Of a stretch of 64,000 nucleotides of DNA, positions 16,619 through 25,606 are shown piece by piece. The first letter of the stretch is position 1. Every line of letters starts with the position of its first letter. The DNA comes from Paraburkholderia sp. IMGN_8 (GTDB taxonomy: Bacteria; Pseudomonadota; Gammaproteobacteria; Burkholderiales; Burkholderiaceae). The DNA lies in assembly GCF_038050405.1 (NCBI RefSeq), contig NZ_CP150901.1:682001-746000 (forward strand), given 5' to 3'. The notes beneath the pieces are model-generated. The model was not told the DNA's origin. It ran no database searches and saw nothing but the letters and a program-made list of their open reading frames with translations. The position numbers and the translations under genes are program-made.

Positions 16619-17041
16619 ATGGAAGGACTACTCGACGACGACTGCTTTGCGATCCGCCAGGCCGCGCGCTACGTATCGCAGCTTTACGACCGCCATCTGG
16701 CGCATGTCGGTCTCACCATCACGCAGTTTTCGCTAATGGGGCGCTTAAGGCGTGAGGGCTCGATGACGATGAAGCAACTGGCTGAAGCCATGCGCATGCA
16801 GCGCACCACGCTGGTCCGCACGATCCAGCCACTGCGGCGTGACGGACTGGTGTCGAGCGAGGCGCTCGGTGCGGACCCGCGGGTATTGTCGATCGCACTG
16901 ACCGCCGCGGGTGAAGAGCGGCTCAAGGCAGGGCGTGAGCATTGGTACGCGGCACAAGCCGAATTCGAGCACCGTTTCGGCGAGCAACGCGCGGCGGCAT
17001 TGCGCGGCGAACTGTTCGCAATGACACGAGATTCCATCTGA
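16619..17041 (+). CDS. MarR-family regulator 2
   Basis: This 140-residue MarR protein is a paralogue of the preceding gene: CFAIRQAARYVSQLYDRHLAHVGLTITQFSLMGRL, then MTMKQLAEAMRMQRTTLVRTIQPLRRDGLV and a wing ending LTAAGEERL. The recognition helices of the two proteins are very similar (AMxMxRTTLVRxxxPLxRDGLV), predicting the same operator. AAAGGAGG six bases from the ATG fixes the start. With the identical palindrome in front of both marR genes and the pump genes, the two regulators may cross-repress or form heterodimers. Confidence 0.87.
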   Translation: MEGLLDDDCFAIRQAARYVSQLYDRHLAHVGLTITQFSLMGRLRREGSMTMKQLAEAMRMQRTTLVRTIQPLRRDGLVSSEALGADPRVLSIALTAAGEERLKAGREHWYAAQAEFEHRFGEQRAAALRGELFAMTRDSI

Positions 17042-17103
17042 AGCCCGCTGCTAGCGGAGCAAGGCCGGCGCAGTGAAAACGCGCTTTTTTTTCAGCCCAA
17101 CCA

Positions 17104-17115
17104 GTGCATACGCAC
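17104..17115. promoter_or_regulatory. MarR operator palindrome, copy 3
   Basis: GTGCATACGCAC lies only eight bases before the ATG of the membrane-fusion gene. A bound regulator there would overlap the 5' end of the transcript or the ribosome-binding region. Confidence 0.75.
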
Positions 17116-17123
17116 ATTTAACC

Positions 17124-18224
17124 ATGTCCACTACACCTTCGACTCTTGCACCGCCCAGCGCGGCAAACGCCGCCAAAGCCGCACGGCGTATTCCGTGGAT
17201 GCGGCTCGCGATTATCTCGGTCCTCGCCGTGCTGGCGATCGCCGCGTCGTACTGGTTTATCGCCGGCCGCTTTGTGGAAACGACCGACGATGCATATGTC
17301 GGTGGCGACGTGACCGTAATGGCGCCGAAGGTGAACGGTTTCGTGACCGACGTGCTGGTGCGCGACAACCAGTTCGTGCATGCGAACCAGGTGCTGATCC
17401 GGCTCGACGCGCGCGATTACGACGCCCGCCTCGCGCAAGCCACCGCCGAAGTGCAGAGCGCGCAAGCCGCAGTCACCGAATTGCAGGCGAAGAAATCCTT
17501 GCAGCTCGCGACCATCAACGAGCAGGCCGCCGAGGTCCGCGCGTCAAGCGCCGAGTTGACGCGCAGCGCGGCCGATCAGACGCGCTATCGCGAACTGGTG
17601 AAGGACGATGCGGTATCGAATCAGGTCGTCGAACGCGCCGAGGCCGATCTGACCAAGGCGCACGCCGCGGTCGACCGCAGCAGCGCGGCGCTGACCGCGG
17701 CGCAACGCCAGATCGCCGTGCTCGACGCGCAGATCGGCGACGCCGAGGCGCGCATCGCGACCGCGCAAGCGGCGCAGCGGGTCGCGGCATTGAACGTCGA
17801 GTACACGACGATCCGCTCGCCGATCGACGGCTATGTCGGCAATCGCACCGCGCGCGTCGGACTGCTGGCGAATACCGGCGTTTCGCTGCTCACCGTGGTG
17901 CCGTCGAGCGGACTGTGGATCGACGCCAACTTCAAGGAAGACCAGTTGAAGAAGATGCACGTCGGCGACAGCGTCGATGTCGATCTCGATGCATCGAGCA
18001 AACGGATTCACGGCGTGGTCGAAAGCCTGGCGCCCGCGACCGGCGCGACCTTCAGCGTGCTGCCGGCGGAAAACGCCACCGGCAACTTCACGAAGATCGT
18101 GCAGCGCGTGCCGGTGCGGGTCCGCCTGAACGTACCCAAAGAGATGCAAGGCGTGCTGCGTCCCGGCTTGTCGGCGACGGTGAAGGTCCATGTCGACGCC
18201 AATAACGCGCCGGTCCGCGGATAA
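17124..18224 (+). CDS. HlyD/EmrA-type membrane fusion protein
   Basis: This 366-residue periplasmic adaptor links an inner-membrane MFS pump to an outer-membrane channel. It has a short cytoplasmic N-terminus, one transmembrane helix (residues 27-47, LAIISVLAVLAIAASYWFIAG), the EmrA signature ETTDDAYVGGDVTVMAPKVNGFV, a lipoyl half, a long coiled-coil hairpin (about 100-205), the second lipoyl half (YTTIRSPIDGYVGNRTARVGLL) and a beta-barrel (VVPSSGLWIDANFKEDQLKKMHVGDSVDVDLD). The ATG follows a MarR operator. The MFS gene starts nine bases after the stop and the outer-membrane factor follows, giving a complete tripartite pump. The exported compound is not readable from sequence. Confidence 0.9.
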   Translation: MSTTPSTLAPPSAANAAKAARRIPWMRLAIISVLAVLAIAASYWFIAGRFVETTDDAYVGGDVTVMAPKVNGFVTDVLVRDNQFVHANQVLIRLDARDYDARLAQATAEVQSAQAAVTELQAKKSLQLATINEQAAEVRASSAELTRSAADQTRYRELVKDDAVSNQVVERAEADLTKAHAAVDRSSAALTAAQRQIAVLDAQIGDAEARIATAQAAQRVAALNVEYTTIRSPIDGYVGNRTARVGLLANTGVSLLTVVPSSGLWIDANFKEDQLKKMHVGDSVDVDLDASSKRIHGVVESLAPATGATFSVLPAENATGNFTKIVQRVPVRVRLNVPKEMQGVLRPGLSATVKVHVDANNAPVRG

Positions 18225-18232
18225 AGCCGATC

Positions 18233-19813
18233 ATGAGCCCCGTCCACACCCACTTCGCTAATCCCGCCGACCAGCCGACGCGCACCAAAGTCTTCGCGTT
18301 CGCGCTGATGTGTCTCGGCTTTTTCATGGCGACGCTCGATATCCAGATCGTTGCGTCGTCGCTCAAAGATATCGGCGGCGGTTTGTCCGCGAGTCAGGAT
18401 GAACTCTCGTGGGTCCAGACCTCGTATCTGATCGCTGAAATTCTGGTGATTCCGATGTCCGGTTGGCTTACGCGCGTGTTCTCGACGCGCTGGCTGTTCG
18501 CGTTCTCCGCGCTCGGCTTCACGATCACCAGCATGCTGTGCGGCCTCGCATGGGACATCAACTCGATGATCCTGTTTCGCGGCCTGCAAGGCGCGCTCGG
18601 CGCGGCGATGATCCCGACCGTGTTCACCACTGCGTTCGTGCTGTTTCCCGGCAAACAACGGCTGATCGCGTCCACCACCATCGGCGCGCTGGCGTCGCTC
18701 GCGCCGACCATCGGTCCGGTGATCGGCGGCTGGATCACGTCGCAATGGTCCTGGCACTGGCTGTTCTATCTGAATCTGGTGCCGGGCATCGCCGTCACGC
18801 TGATGGTGCCGAAGTATGTTCACATCGACGAGGTCGATCTTTCGCTGCTGAAAAAAGGCGATTACCTCGGCATTCTGCTGATGTCCGGTTTCCTCGGCTG
18901 CCTCGAATACGTGCTCGAAGAGGGGCCGCGCAAGAACTGGTTCGGCGACGACGTGATCGTCCTGTGCACATGGATCTCGGCGATCTGTGGCTTTCTGTTC
19001 ATCGTGCACGCGTTTACGGCGAAAGAACCGATCGTCGATTTGCGCGCGCTGGCGATTCGCAACTTCGGCATCGGCAGCTTGCTCTCGTTCATCACCGGGA
19101 TCGGGATTTTCTGCGCGGTGTTCCTGACGCCGGTGTTTCTGTCGCGCGTGCGGGGCTTCGATTCGTTGCAGATCGGTTTGGCGTTGCTGTCGGTCGGGTG
19201 CTTTCAACTGCTGGCGCTGGCCGCCTATTCGACGCTGGCCCGTTTTATCGACATGCGCTTGCTGATGATAGTCGGGCTCGTCCTGTTCGGCGTCGGCTGT
19301 TATCTGTATGTGCCGTTGACGAATCAGTGGGGCTGGCAAGAACTGCTGATTCCACAGGCGCTGCGCGGCATCGGCCAGCAGTTCTGCATTCCGCCGATCG
19401 TCACGATGGCGCTCGGCTCGCTGCCACCGTCGCGGCTGCGTTCGGCAAGCGGGCTGTTCAACCTGATGCGCAATCTCGGCGGCGCCATCGGCATCGCCGT
19501 CAGCAGCACGATGCTCAACGATCGCTTGAACCTGCATTACGAGCGGCTCGATGAGCATGTGAGTGCCGGCCGTCCAGTCATCGAATCGATTTTGCAGCAG
19601 CAGAGCGCGCATTTCGCGGCAGTCGGCGGCGATGCGCTCAATGCGGCGAACGCGGGCCTCGGTGCATTGCATGCGGTGTTGATGCGCGAAGCGCTCGTTC
19701 TGACCTTCTCCGACACTTTTCTCGCGTTGTCGCTGTGTTTTGTGGTCGGCCTGCTCAGCGTGGCGTTTTCCCGCCCGTTCGGCAACACCGCGCCGCCGCC
19801 CGACGCTCACTGA
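18233..19813 (+). CDS. DHA2-family MFS efflux pump (EmrB-like)
   Basis: This 526-residue protein is a 14-helix drug:proton antiporter. Family signs are LGFFMATLDIQIVASSLKDIGGGL in helix 1 (motif D1), the loop WLTRVFSTRWLFAFSALGFTITSMLCGLA and the helix-5 motif LAPTIGPVIGGWI (motif C of antiporters). It would take substrate from the cytoplasm or inner membrane into the tripartite complex. It is directly preceded by the fusion-protein gene and followed by the outer-membrane factor (gap nine bases each), so the three are one operon. The C-terminal tail is hydrophilic (NTAPPPDAH). Regulation by the tandem MarR proteins is inferred from the shared palindrome. Confidence 0.9.
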   Translation: MSPVHTHFANPADQPTRTKVFAFALMCLGFFMATLDIQIVASSLKDIGGGLSASQDELSWVQTSYLIAEILVIPMSGWLTRVFSTRWLFAFSALGFTITSMLCGLAWDINSMILFRGLQGALGAAMIPTVFTTAFVLFPGKQRLIASTTIGALASLAPTIGPVIGGWITSQWSWHWLFYLNLVPGIAVTLMVPKYVHIDEVDLSLLKKGDYLGILLMSGFLGCLEYVLEEGPRKNWFGDDVIVLCTWISAICGFLFIVHAFTAKEPIVDLRALAIRNFGIGSLLSFITGIGIFCAVFLTPVFLSRVRGFDSLQIGLALLSVGCFQLLALAAYSTLARFIDMRLLMIVGLVLFGVGCYLYVPLTNQWGWQELLIPQALRGIGQQFCIPPIVTMALGSLPPSRLRSASGLFNLMRNLGGAIGIAVSSTMLNDRLNLHYERLDEHVSAGRPVIESILQQQSAHFAAVGGDALNAANAGLGALHAVLMREALVLTFSDTFLALSLCFVVGLLSVAFSRPFGNTAPPPDAH

Positions 19814-19822
19814 GGAACCAGC

Positions 19823-21253
19823 ATGAAATCGATCGTTATGAAAGCGCTGGCGAGCGCGGCGCTGCTCAGCCTCGCGGCGTGCGCGGTGCAACCCGCAACG
19901 CACGCGGACCTGCCGCATTCGGTGCAGACGGTCGCGCCGAGTGCGTGGAACGTCGACGCGCCGCAAGACAGCGTGAACGCGCATACCTGGTGGACCCAAT
20001 TCGGCGACCCGGTGATGCATCAACTGGTCGAATCGGTGCTGACCAGCAATCTCGACGTGCAGGCGGCTGTGGAGCGCGTGAAGCAGGCTCAGGACCTGAC
20101 GACGCAAACTCGCGCCGCACTGTTGCCGGAACTGAACGCCAGCGCGAACGCTTCCGACTCACGCCAGAACACGCCGCCGCCGCTCGGTTACGTGCGTCAG
20201 GCGGGCGTCGGCCTGACCGCGAGCTGGACGCCGGACGTATTCGGCGGCGAACGTCTCGCGGTGCTCGCGGCGCAGGCGCAAGTATCGGGACGTCAGGCGG
20301 CATTGAATCAACTGCGCCTCGCGCTCGCGGCGAACACCGCGGCGGCTTATATCGATCTGCGCTGGGCGCAATCGCAATTGCAGATTCTCAGCGACAACGA
20401 GCAGATCCGCGCCCGCGCGTTGAAGCTCACGCAGGAGCGTCTGCGTTACGGGCTGTCGACGCAACTCGACGTCGCCCGCGCGCAGAATCAGTTGCAGGAT
20501 TTGCAGGCGCAGATTCCGCGCGTGCAGTCGATCGTGCAGCATCAGCTGAGTTTGATCGCGGTGTATTCGGGGCGCACGCCGGAGAGCGTCGATAACTTGC
20601 TGCTCGCGAACGCGCGCGATATTCCGGTGCCCGCGCAAAGCGTGCCGCTGACGTTGCCGTCCGAAGCGCTGCTTCAGCGTCCCGACGTCCGCAATGCGTA
20701 TGCGACGGTCGAACAGCGTGCGGCGGAAGTCGGCGTGTCGAAAGCGCAGCGCTATCCGCAGTTCAAGCTCAATCTCGCCGACGGCCTGCTGGCATCGTCG
20801 TATCTAGGTTTGCCGACGCTCACCGACAACCTCTTCAGCGCCGCATTGAACGCGATGAGCCCGATCTTCAACGCCGGGCGCATCACCGCGAACATCGATG
20901 CGAGCGAGAGCCGGATGCGCGAATCGCAACTCGGCTTGCAGCAAACCATGCTGCAAGCGCTCAAGGAGATCGAAGACAACCGCAGCGATCTGGTGAATGG
21001 CGCAGTGCAGGTGGAACGCCTGGGCGGCGCGCTCGATGCATCGGATCACGCGCTGCGGCTGTCGAGCGAACTGTACAAGGGCGGCGCGTCGAGTTTCCTC
21101 GACGTGCTGGCCGCGCAGGAAGCGTATCTGCGTGACGCGGAATCGCTGAATCAGGCCAAACGTGAGCATGCGCTTGCGGCGGTCGCGTTGTACCGGTCGC
21201 TCGGTGGCGGCTGGGATGTGCCTGACACGGTCACGGCGGCATCGGCGAACTGA
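19823..21253 (+). CDS. Outer-membrane efflux lipoprotein, NodT/OprM family
   Basis: This 476-residue protein is the outer-membrane duct of the preceding pump. The signal peptide ends in a lipobox (LSLAAC), giving a lipid-anchored Cys. The family pattern is visible: HTWWTQFGDPVMHQLVESVLTSNLDVQAAVERVKQAQ, then a long helical repeat with TSAYIDL-like AAAYIDLRWAQ, the second half YGLSTQLDVARAQNQLQDLQAQIP, and the GGRI-like segment ISPIFNAGRI variant MSPIFNAGRITANIDASESRMRESQL. Two TolC-type repeats would form the barrel and tunnel. It ends the operon. Only about 70 bases separate its stop from the thiolase gene, but that gene has its own ribosome-binding site and an unrelated role. Confidence 0.9.
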   Translation: MKSIVMKALASAALLSLAACAVQPATHADLPHSVQTVAPSAWNVDAPQDSVNAHTWWTQFGDPVMHQLVESVLTSNLDVQAAVERVKQAQDLTTQTRAALLPELNASANASDSRQNTPPPLGYVRQAGVGLTASWTPDVFGGERLAVLAAQAQVSGRQAALNQLRLALAANTAAAYIDLRWAQSQLQILSDNEQIRARALKLTQERLRYGLSTQLDVARAQNQLQDLQAQIPRVQSIVQHQLSLIAVYSGRTPESVDNLLLANARDIPVPAQSVPLTLPSEALLQRPDVRNAYATVEQRAAEVGVSKAQRYPQFKLNLADGLLASSYLGLPTLTDNLFSAALNAMSPIFNAGRITANIDASESRMRESQLGLQQTMLQALKEIEDNRSDLVNGAVQVERLGGALDASDHALRLSSELYKGGASSFLDVLAAQEAYLRDAESLNQAKREHALAAVALYRSLGGGWDVPDTVTAASAN

Positions 21254-21322
21254 TGTGCGGGTGTGAAATGCTGCGGTAGAGGCACGGGTAAAACGCAGTC
21301 GTAGTCCAACTGGAGAGAAACA

Positions 21323-22507
21323 ATGAGTACGAGAGAAGTGGTGATCTGCAATCCGGTGAGAACGCCGATCGGCGCATTCGGCGGATCGCTTAAGGATGTT
21401 CCCGCAACCGAACTCGGCGCGATCGCGGTGCGCGAGACGCTGCATCGCAGCGGTCTCGATGCGGCTGCGTTGGCGTCGGTCGTGCTGGGTAACGTGATTC
21501 AGGCCGGCAATAAAATGAATCCGGCGCGCCAGGCGTCGATCGGCGGTGGCGTGCCGGTGGCTGTGCCGGCGCTGACGGTCAACCGTGTGTGCGGCTCGGG
21601 CGCGCAGGCGATCGCATCGGCCGCGCAAGAAATCTGGCTAGGTTTCGGCGATGCGGCCGTGGCGGGCGGCATGGAAAATATGGACCGCGCGCCGTATCTG
21701 CTCGACGGCGGCCGCTGGGGCTACCGGATGGGCAACGCGCAAATCCATGACAGCCTGCTGCGCGACGGTCTGAACGACGCGTTTTCCGGCGAACATTCCG
21801 GCTGGCATACCGAAGACCTCGTCACGCAATTCGACATCACGCGCGAAGCACAGGACCGCTGGGCCGCGCGCTCGCAACAGCGCTTTGCCGCGGCGCAGGC
21901 GCGCGGCGATTTCGACGCTGAACTGGTCACGGTAGAAACGCAGGGACGCAAAGGTCCTCAGCGTTTTACGAGCGATGAACAACCGCGCCCGGACACGACC
22001 GTCGAAACGCTGGCCAAACTGCGTCCCGCATTTCGTCCCGATGGCACGATCACCGCGGGCAATGCACCGGGATTGAACAGCGGCGCGGCGGCGATGCTGG
22101 TCGCCGAGCGTGGCTTCGCCGAAGCGCGCGGTATCGAACCGTTCGCGCGGCTGGTGGCATATGGCGTCGCAGCAGTCGAGCCGGGCATGTTCGGCCTCGG
22201 TCCTGTGCCGGCCGTGCAGATGGCGCTGGCGCGCGCCGGCTGGCAGTTGCAGGATGTCGAGCGCTTCGAGATCAACGAAGCCTTCGCCGCCGTGCCGATT
22301 GCTGTGGCGCACAAACTCGGTATCACGGAAGAGTTGATCAACGTGCAAGGCGGCGCGATCGCGCACGGTCATCCGATCGGCGCAACCGGTGCGGTACTGA
22401 CTACACGCCTGCTTCATTCGATGCGCCGCGACGGCCTGAAACGGGGCATCGTCACGCTGTGCATCGGCGGCGGGCAGGGGATAGCGCTGGCGTTGGAACT
22501 GATCTGA
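21323..22507 (+). CDS. Acetyl-CoA C-acyltransferase (thiolase)
   Basis: This 394-residue cytoplasmic enzyme is of the usual thiolase length. It condenses two acetyl-CoA to acetoacetyl-CoA or cleaves 3-ketoacyl-CoA. The nucleophile is C90 (NRVCGSGAQA), H350 lies in AHGHPIGATGA and the second acid/base Cys is C380 (LCIGGGQG). NEAFAAVPIAVA is the fourth conserved loop. The ribosome-binding site is GGAG before the ATG. No fatty-acid or PHA genes are adjacent, so whether it serves degradation, ketone use or polymer synthesis cannot be told from context. Confidence 0.93.
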   Translation: MSTREVVICNPVRTPIGAFGGSLKDVPATELGAIAVRETLHRSGLDAAALASVVLGNVIQAGNKMNPARQASIGGGVPVAVPALTVNRVCGSGAQAIASAAQEIWLGFGDAAVAGGMENMDRAPYLLDGGRWGYRMGNAQIHDSLLRDGLNDAFSGEHSGWHTEDLVTQFDITREAQDRWAARSQQRFAAAQARGDFDAELVTVETQGRKGPQRFTSDEQPRPDTTVETLAKLRPAFRPDGTITAGNAPGLNSGAAAMLVAERGFAEARGIEPFARLVAYGVAAVEPGMFGLGPVPAVQMALARAGWQLQDVERFEINEAFAAVPIAVAHKLGITEELINVQGGAIAHGHPIGATGAVLTTRLLHSMRRDGLKRGIVTLCIGGGQGIALALELI

Positions 22508-22718
22508 ACCTGGCAACGCGCCGTGTCGCGTTGCTTCGTCTTGCGCGGAGTCCGCCAACATATTGGCTCCGCGCAAGCCACGGCTTTGCCGGTCAGATGC
22601 CCATTGCATGACTCGCGAGGTTTCATAGGCGAATCGACCTCCGGCTTCTATTAAAAATTATTGTCCAGCAGCAGTTTCGTTTAGCATCGTTGCCACTTTC
22701 GCAAGAACACAGAGAGAC

Positions 22719-23996
22719 ATGGCCCTGATCGCACGAAACCTGCTCGGCATCGCCGTTCTACTGCTCATCGCATTGATCTTTTCGACCAATCGCCGCGCGA
22801 TCCGCTTACGGACTGTAATCACGGCACTGCTCACGCAAATTGGTATCGGTGCGTTCATTCTCTTCCTTCCGGTCGGCAAGACGATCCTCGCGGCCGCCGC
22901 GTCGGGCGTCAATCACGTGCTCGGATACGGCAATGCGGGCATCGAATTCCTGTTCGGCGGCCTGGTGCAATCGAAAATGTTCCAGGTCTTCGGCGACGGT
23001 GGATTCGTGTTTGCCGTACGCGTGTTGCCGGCCATCATCTTCGTGACCGCGCTGATCTCCGTGCTGTACTACATCGGCGTGATGCGCTGGATCGTGATCG
23101 TACTCGGCACACTGTTCCAGAAGTTGCTCGGCGTATCGAAGCTCGAATCGTTCTCGGCGGTCACCACGATCTTTCTTGGCCAAAGCGAAATGCCCGCCGT
23201 GGTCAAGCCGTTCACGCGCGACATGACCGCTGCTGAATTGTTCGCCGTGATGTCGAGCGGCATGGCGGCCATTGCCGGTTCGGTGCTCGCGGGCTATGCC
23301 GGCCTCGGCGTGCGAGTCGACTATCTGCTTGCCGCGTCGTTCATGGCCGTGCCGGGCGGTTTGCTGTTCGCAAAGATCATCCACCCGTCGACCGAACCGA
23401 GCCGCGTGCATCTCGACAACCTCCACTTCGACGAGAAGCGTCCCGCCAATGTCATCGAAGCGGCGAGTTCCGGCGCCGCGGTCGGTCTGAAAATCGCGGT
23501 TATGGTCGGCGCGATGCTGATCGCATTCGTGGGGCTGATCGCATTGCTGAACGGCGTTGTGAGCGGGGTCGGCGGCTGGTTCGGCCACCCGCAACTGTCG
23601 ATGCAATCGGTTCTCGGCACCGTCTTCGCGCCACTCGCCTATCTGATCGGCGTGCCATGGAACGAGGCCGCCCTGGCGGGCAATTTTCTCGGCCAGAAGA
23701 TCATTCTCAATGAGTTCGTCGCTTATGCGTCGCTGTCGCCGTATCTGAAAGACGCCGCGAGCGTGAGCGCAGCCGGCCTGCAGGCGCTCGATCCGCGTAC
23801 CATTGCAATTCTGTCGTTTGCGTTGTGCGGCTTCGCGAACTTCGCGTCGATCGCGGTGCTGACCGGCGGCTTTAGCGCCGTCGCGCCGGAGCGCCGTTCG
23901 GAAGTCGCGCGCTACGGCCTGCGTGTCGTGCTCGCCGCGACGCTCTCGAATCTGATGAGCGCCACGATTGCGGGCATGTTCGTTACGCTCAATTGA
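22719..23996 (+). CDS. nupC: Concentrative nucleoside transporter, NupC family
   Basis: This 425-residue inner-membrane symporter imports nucleosides with protons or sodium. The CNT signatures are exact: GQSE at 154-157 in FLGQSEMPAVVKPFTRDM, and NEF at 331-333 in KIILNEFVAYASLSPYL. Both hairpin regions are known to bind the nucleoside. The opening segment LLGIAVLLLIALIFSTNRRAIRLRTVITALLTQIGIGAF is also typical. Cytidine deaminase follows after 15 bases and a nucleoside hydrolase overlaps that gene, giving a compact uptake and salvage operon. There is a 210-base leader after the thiolase gene in which no specific operator is evident. Confidence 0.94.
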   Translation: MALIARNLLGIAVLLLIALIFSTNRRAIRLRTVITALLTQIGIGAFILFLPVGKTILAAAASGVNHVLGYGNAGIEFLFGGLVQSKMFQVFGDGGFVFAVRVLPAIIFVTALISVLYYIGVMRWIVIVLGTLFQKLLGVSKLESFSAVTTIFLGQSEMPAVVKPFTRDMTAAELFAVMSSGMAAIAGSVLAGYAGLGVRVDYLLAASFMAVPGGLLFAKIIHPSTEPSRVHLDNLHFDEKRPANVIEAASSGAAVGLKIAVMVGAMLIAFVGLIALLNGVVSGVGGWFGHPQLSMQSVLGTVFAPLAYLIGVPWNEAALAGNFLGQKIILNEFVAYASLSPYLKDAASVSAAGLQALDPRTIAILSFALCGFANFASIAVLTGGFSAVAPERRSEVARYGLRVVLAATLSNLMSATIAGMFVTLN

Positions 23997-24011
23997 ACCG
24001 AGGACCGCTGC

Positions 24012-24401
24012 ATGAACATGGAACAACTGCTGGAGCGCGCGGGCGTCGCGCGAGAAAAGGCCTACGCGCCGTATTCGAAATTCAAGGTCGGCGCTGCGCT
24101 CCTGACCCAGGACGGCCGCGTATTCGATGGCTGCAACGTCGAGAATGCTTCGTATGGACTGTGCAATTGCGCGGAACGTACGGCGTTTTTCAGCGCCATC
24201 GCCGCGGGCTATCAGCGCGACCAGTTCGCCGCGCTCGCGGTAATCGGCGATACGGATGGACCCATTGCACCTTGCGGCGCGTGCCGCCAGGTGATCATCG
24301 AACTGGGCGGCCCTGAGTTGCCGATCCGCCTCGGCAATCTGCGCGGCGCCACGTGCGACACCACCGCGCGCGAACAACTGCCGGACGCGTTCTATCTATG
24401 A
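24012..24401 (+). CDS. cdd: Cytidine deaminase
   Basis: This 129-residue enzyme is a short homotetrameric cytidine deaminase that hydrolyses cytidine and deoxycytidine to uridine forms. The zinc site is complete: C53 and catalytic E55 in NCAERTAFFSA, and C88 and C91 in PCGACRQVI. CNVENASYGL at residues 41-50 binds the ribose. Its stop overlaps the start of the next gene as ATGA, so translation is coupled. It acts on what NupC brings in. Confidence 0.95.
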   Translation: MNMEQLLERAGVAREKAYAPYSKFKVGAALLTQDGRVFDGCNVENASYGLCNCAERTAFFSAIAAGYQRDQFAALAVIGDTDGPIAPCGACRQVIIELGGPELPIRLGNLRGATCDTTAREQLPDAFYL

Positions 24402-25405
24402 GCAAGCACAAGGTTATCTACGACACCGATCCCGGTGTGGACGATGCGATGGCGCTCGTTTTTCAGGCGCTGCATCCGGACATCGAACTGCTCGGTCTCA
24501 CGAGCGTATTCGGCAACGCCACGATCGAGACCACGACACGCAATGCGCGGTTTCTGACCGCGCGTTTTGCGCCGCACGTGCCGGTCGCACAGGGCGCCGC
24601 GGCGCCGCTCAAGCGCGCGGCGCCCGAGCCGCTGGCCTGGATTCACGGCGACAACGGGCTCGGCAACATCGCGCTGGACACGCCTGACCTGGCCGCTGTC
24701 GACGCGCGCCCCGCGCACCGTTTCATCATCGACACAGTGCGCGCCCATCCCGGCGAAGTCACGCTGATTGCGGTCGGCCCGCTGACGAACCTCGCCTTGG
24801 CGCTCGGCGACGATCCGCAAATCGCTCCGCTCGTCAAGCAGGTGGTCATCATGGGCGGCGCATTCGGCACGGACGGTGTGCTGGGCAACGTGACGCCCGC
24901 GGCGGAGGCGAATATTCTCGGCGACCCTGACGCCGCCGACATCGTGTTCGGTGCGCCATGGCCGGTTGCGATCGTAGGGCTCGACGTCACGCAGCGGACC
25001 ATCATGAGCCACGACTATCTCGCGTCGATCCGCGATCGCGGTGGCGAGGCGGGGCGTTTCGTGTGGGACGTGTCGCGGCACTACGAGGCCTTTCACGAGC
25101 AAAGCGCGCAACTCGCGGGTATTTACGTGCACGATTCGTCGGCCGTCGCCTATGTGCTTGCGCCGCATCTTTATACGACGCGCAGCGGTCCCGTGCGCGT
25201 GCTGACGGACGGCATTGCGGTGGGCCAGACCATCCAGAAGCCGTCGGCGATGCCGGTGCCCGCACCCGCCTGGGACAGCCGGCCCGAATGCAAGGTCTGT
25301 GTGGCCGTGGATGTGCCCGGGATGCTCGCGCTTTACCAAGACACTGTCTGCGGCATGCTCAATGCGCGTTCTGCACAGCCGGCGCCTGGATCGTTCTTTG
25401 CGTAA
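24398..25405 (+). CDS. Nucleoside hydrolase (inosine-uridine preferring family)
   Basis: This 335-residue cytoplasmic enzyme cleaves the N-glycosidic bond of nucleosides to base and ribose. The calcium-binding cluster DTDPGVDDAMAL stands at residues 9-20, and the family blocks WIHGDNGLGN, IALGPLTN-like IAVGPLTNLALAL and VIMGGAFGTDGNV-like sequence follow in order. The start overlaps the cdd stop (ATGA). Together with NupC and Cdd this gives a full path from outside nucleoside to base plus ribose. Substrate choice among uridine, inosine and cytidine is not determined. Confidence 0.92.
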   Translation: MSKHKVIYDTDPGVDDAMALVFQALHPDIELLGLTSVFGNATIETTTRNARFLTARFAPHVPVAQGAAAPLKRAAPEPLAWIHGDNGLGNIALDTPDLAAVDARPAHRFIIDTVRAHPGEVTLIAVGPLTNLALALGDDPQIAPLVKQVVIMGGAFGTDGVLGNVTPAAEANILGDPDAADIVFGAPWPVAIVGLDVTQRTIMSHDYLASIRDRGGEAGRFVWDVSRHYEAFHEQSAQLAGIYVHDSSAVAYVLAPHLYTTRSGPVRVLTDGIAVGQTIQKPSAMPVPAPAWDSRPECKVCVAVDVPGMLALYQDTVCGMLNARSAQPAPGSFFA

Positions 25406-25606
25406 GGCGAGACATCGCACGGGCGCTGGAATTGATCTGAAGTAGTAAGCGATGCAAGAAGCGATGCACGGCCGCGCGCCGGTCATGCATGCGCGCCGGT
25501 GCGGATCGGCAAACTTTGCTACATTCTTCACACGCACTGCGTACGCGGCGCGCGAGGCGCGCCCATCGGCGCAGGACGCGTGACCCAATCTATCGAGAGG
25601 CGAAAG

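Noticed and set aside
18008..20107. 699-codon minus-strand frame across the efflux genes
   Set aside because: It crosses several well-supported plus-strand genes and reads as Arg/His/Gln-rich antisense sequence without any domain.
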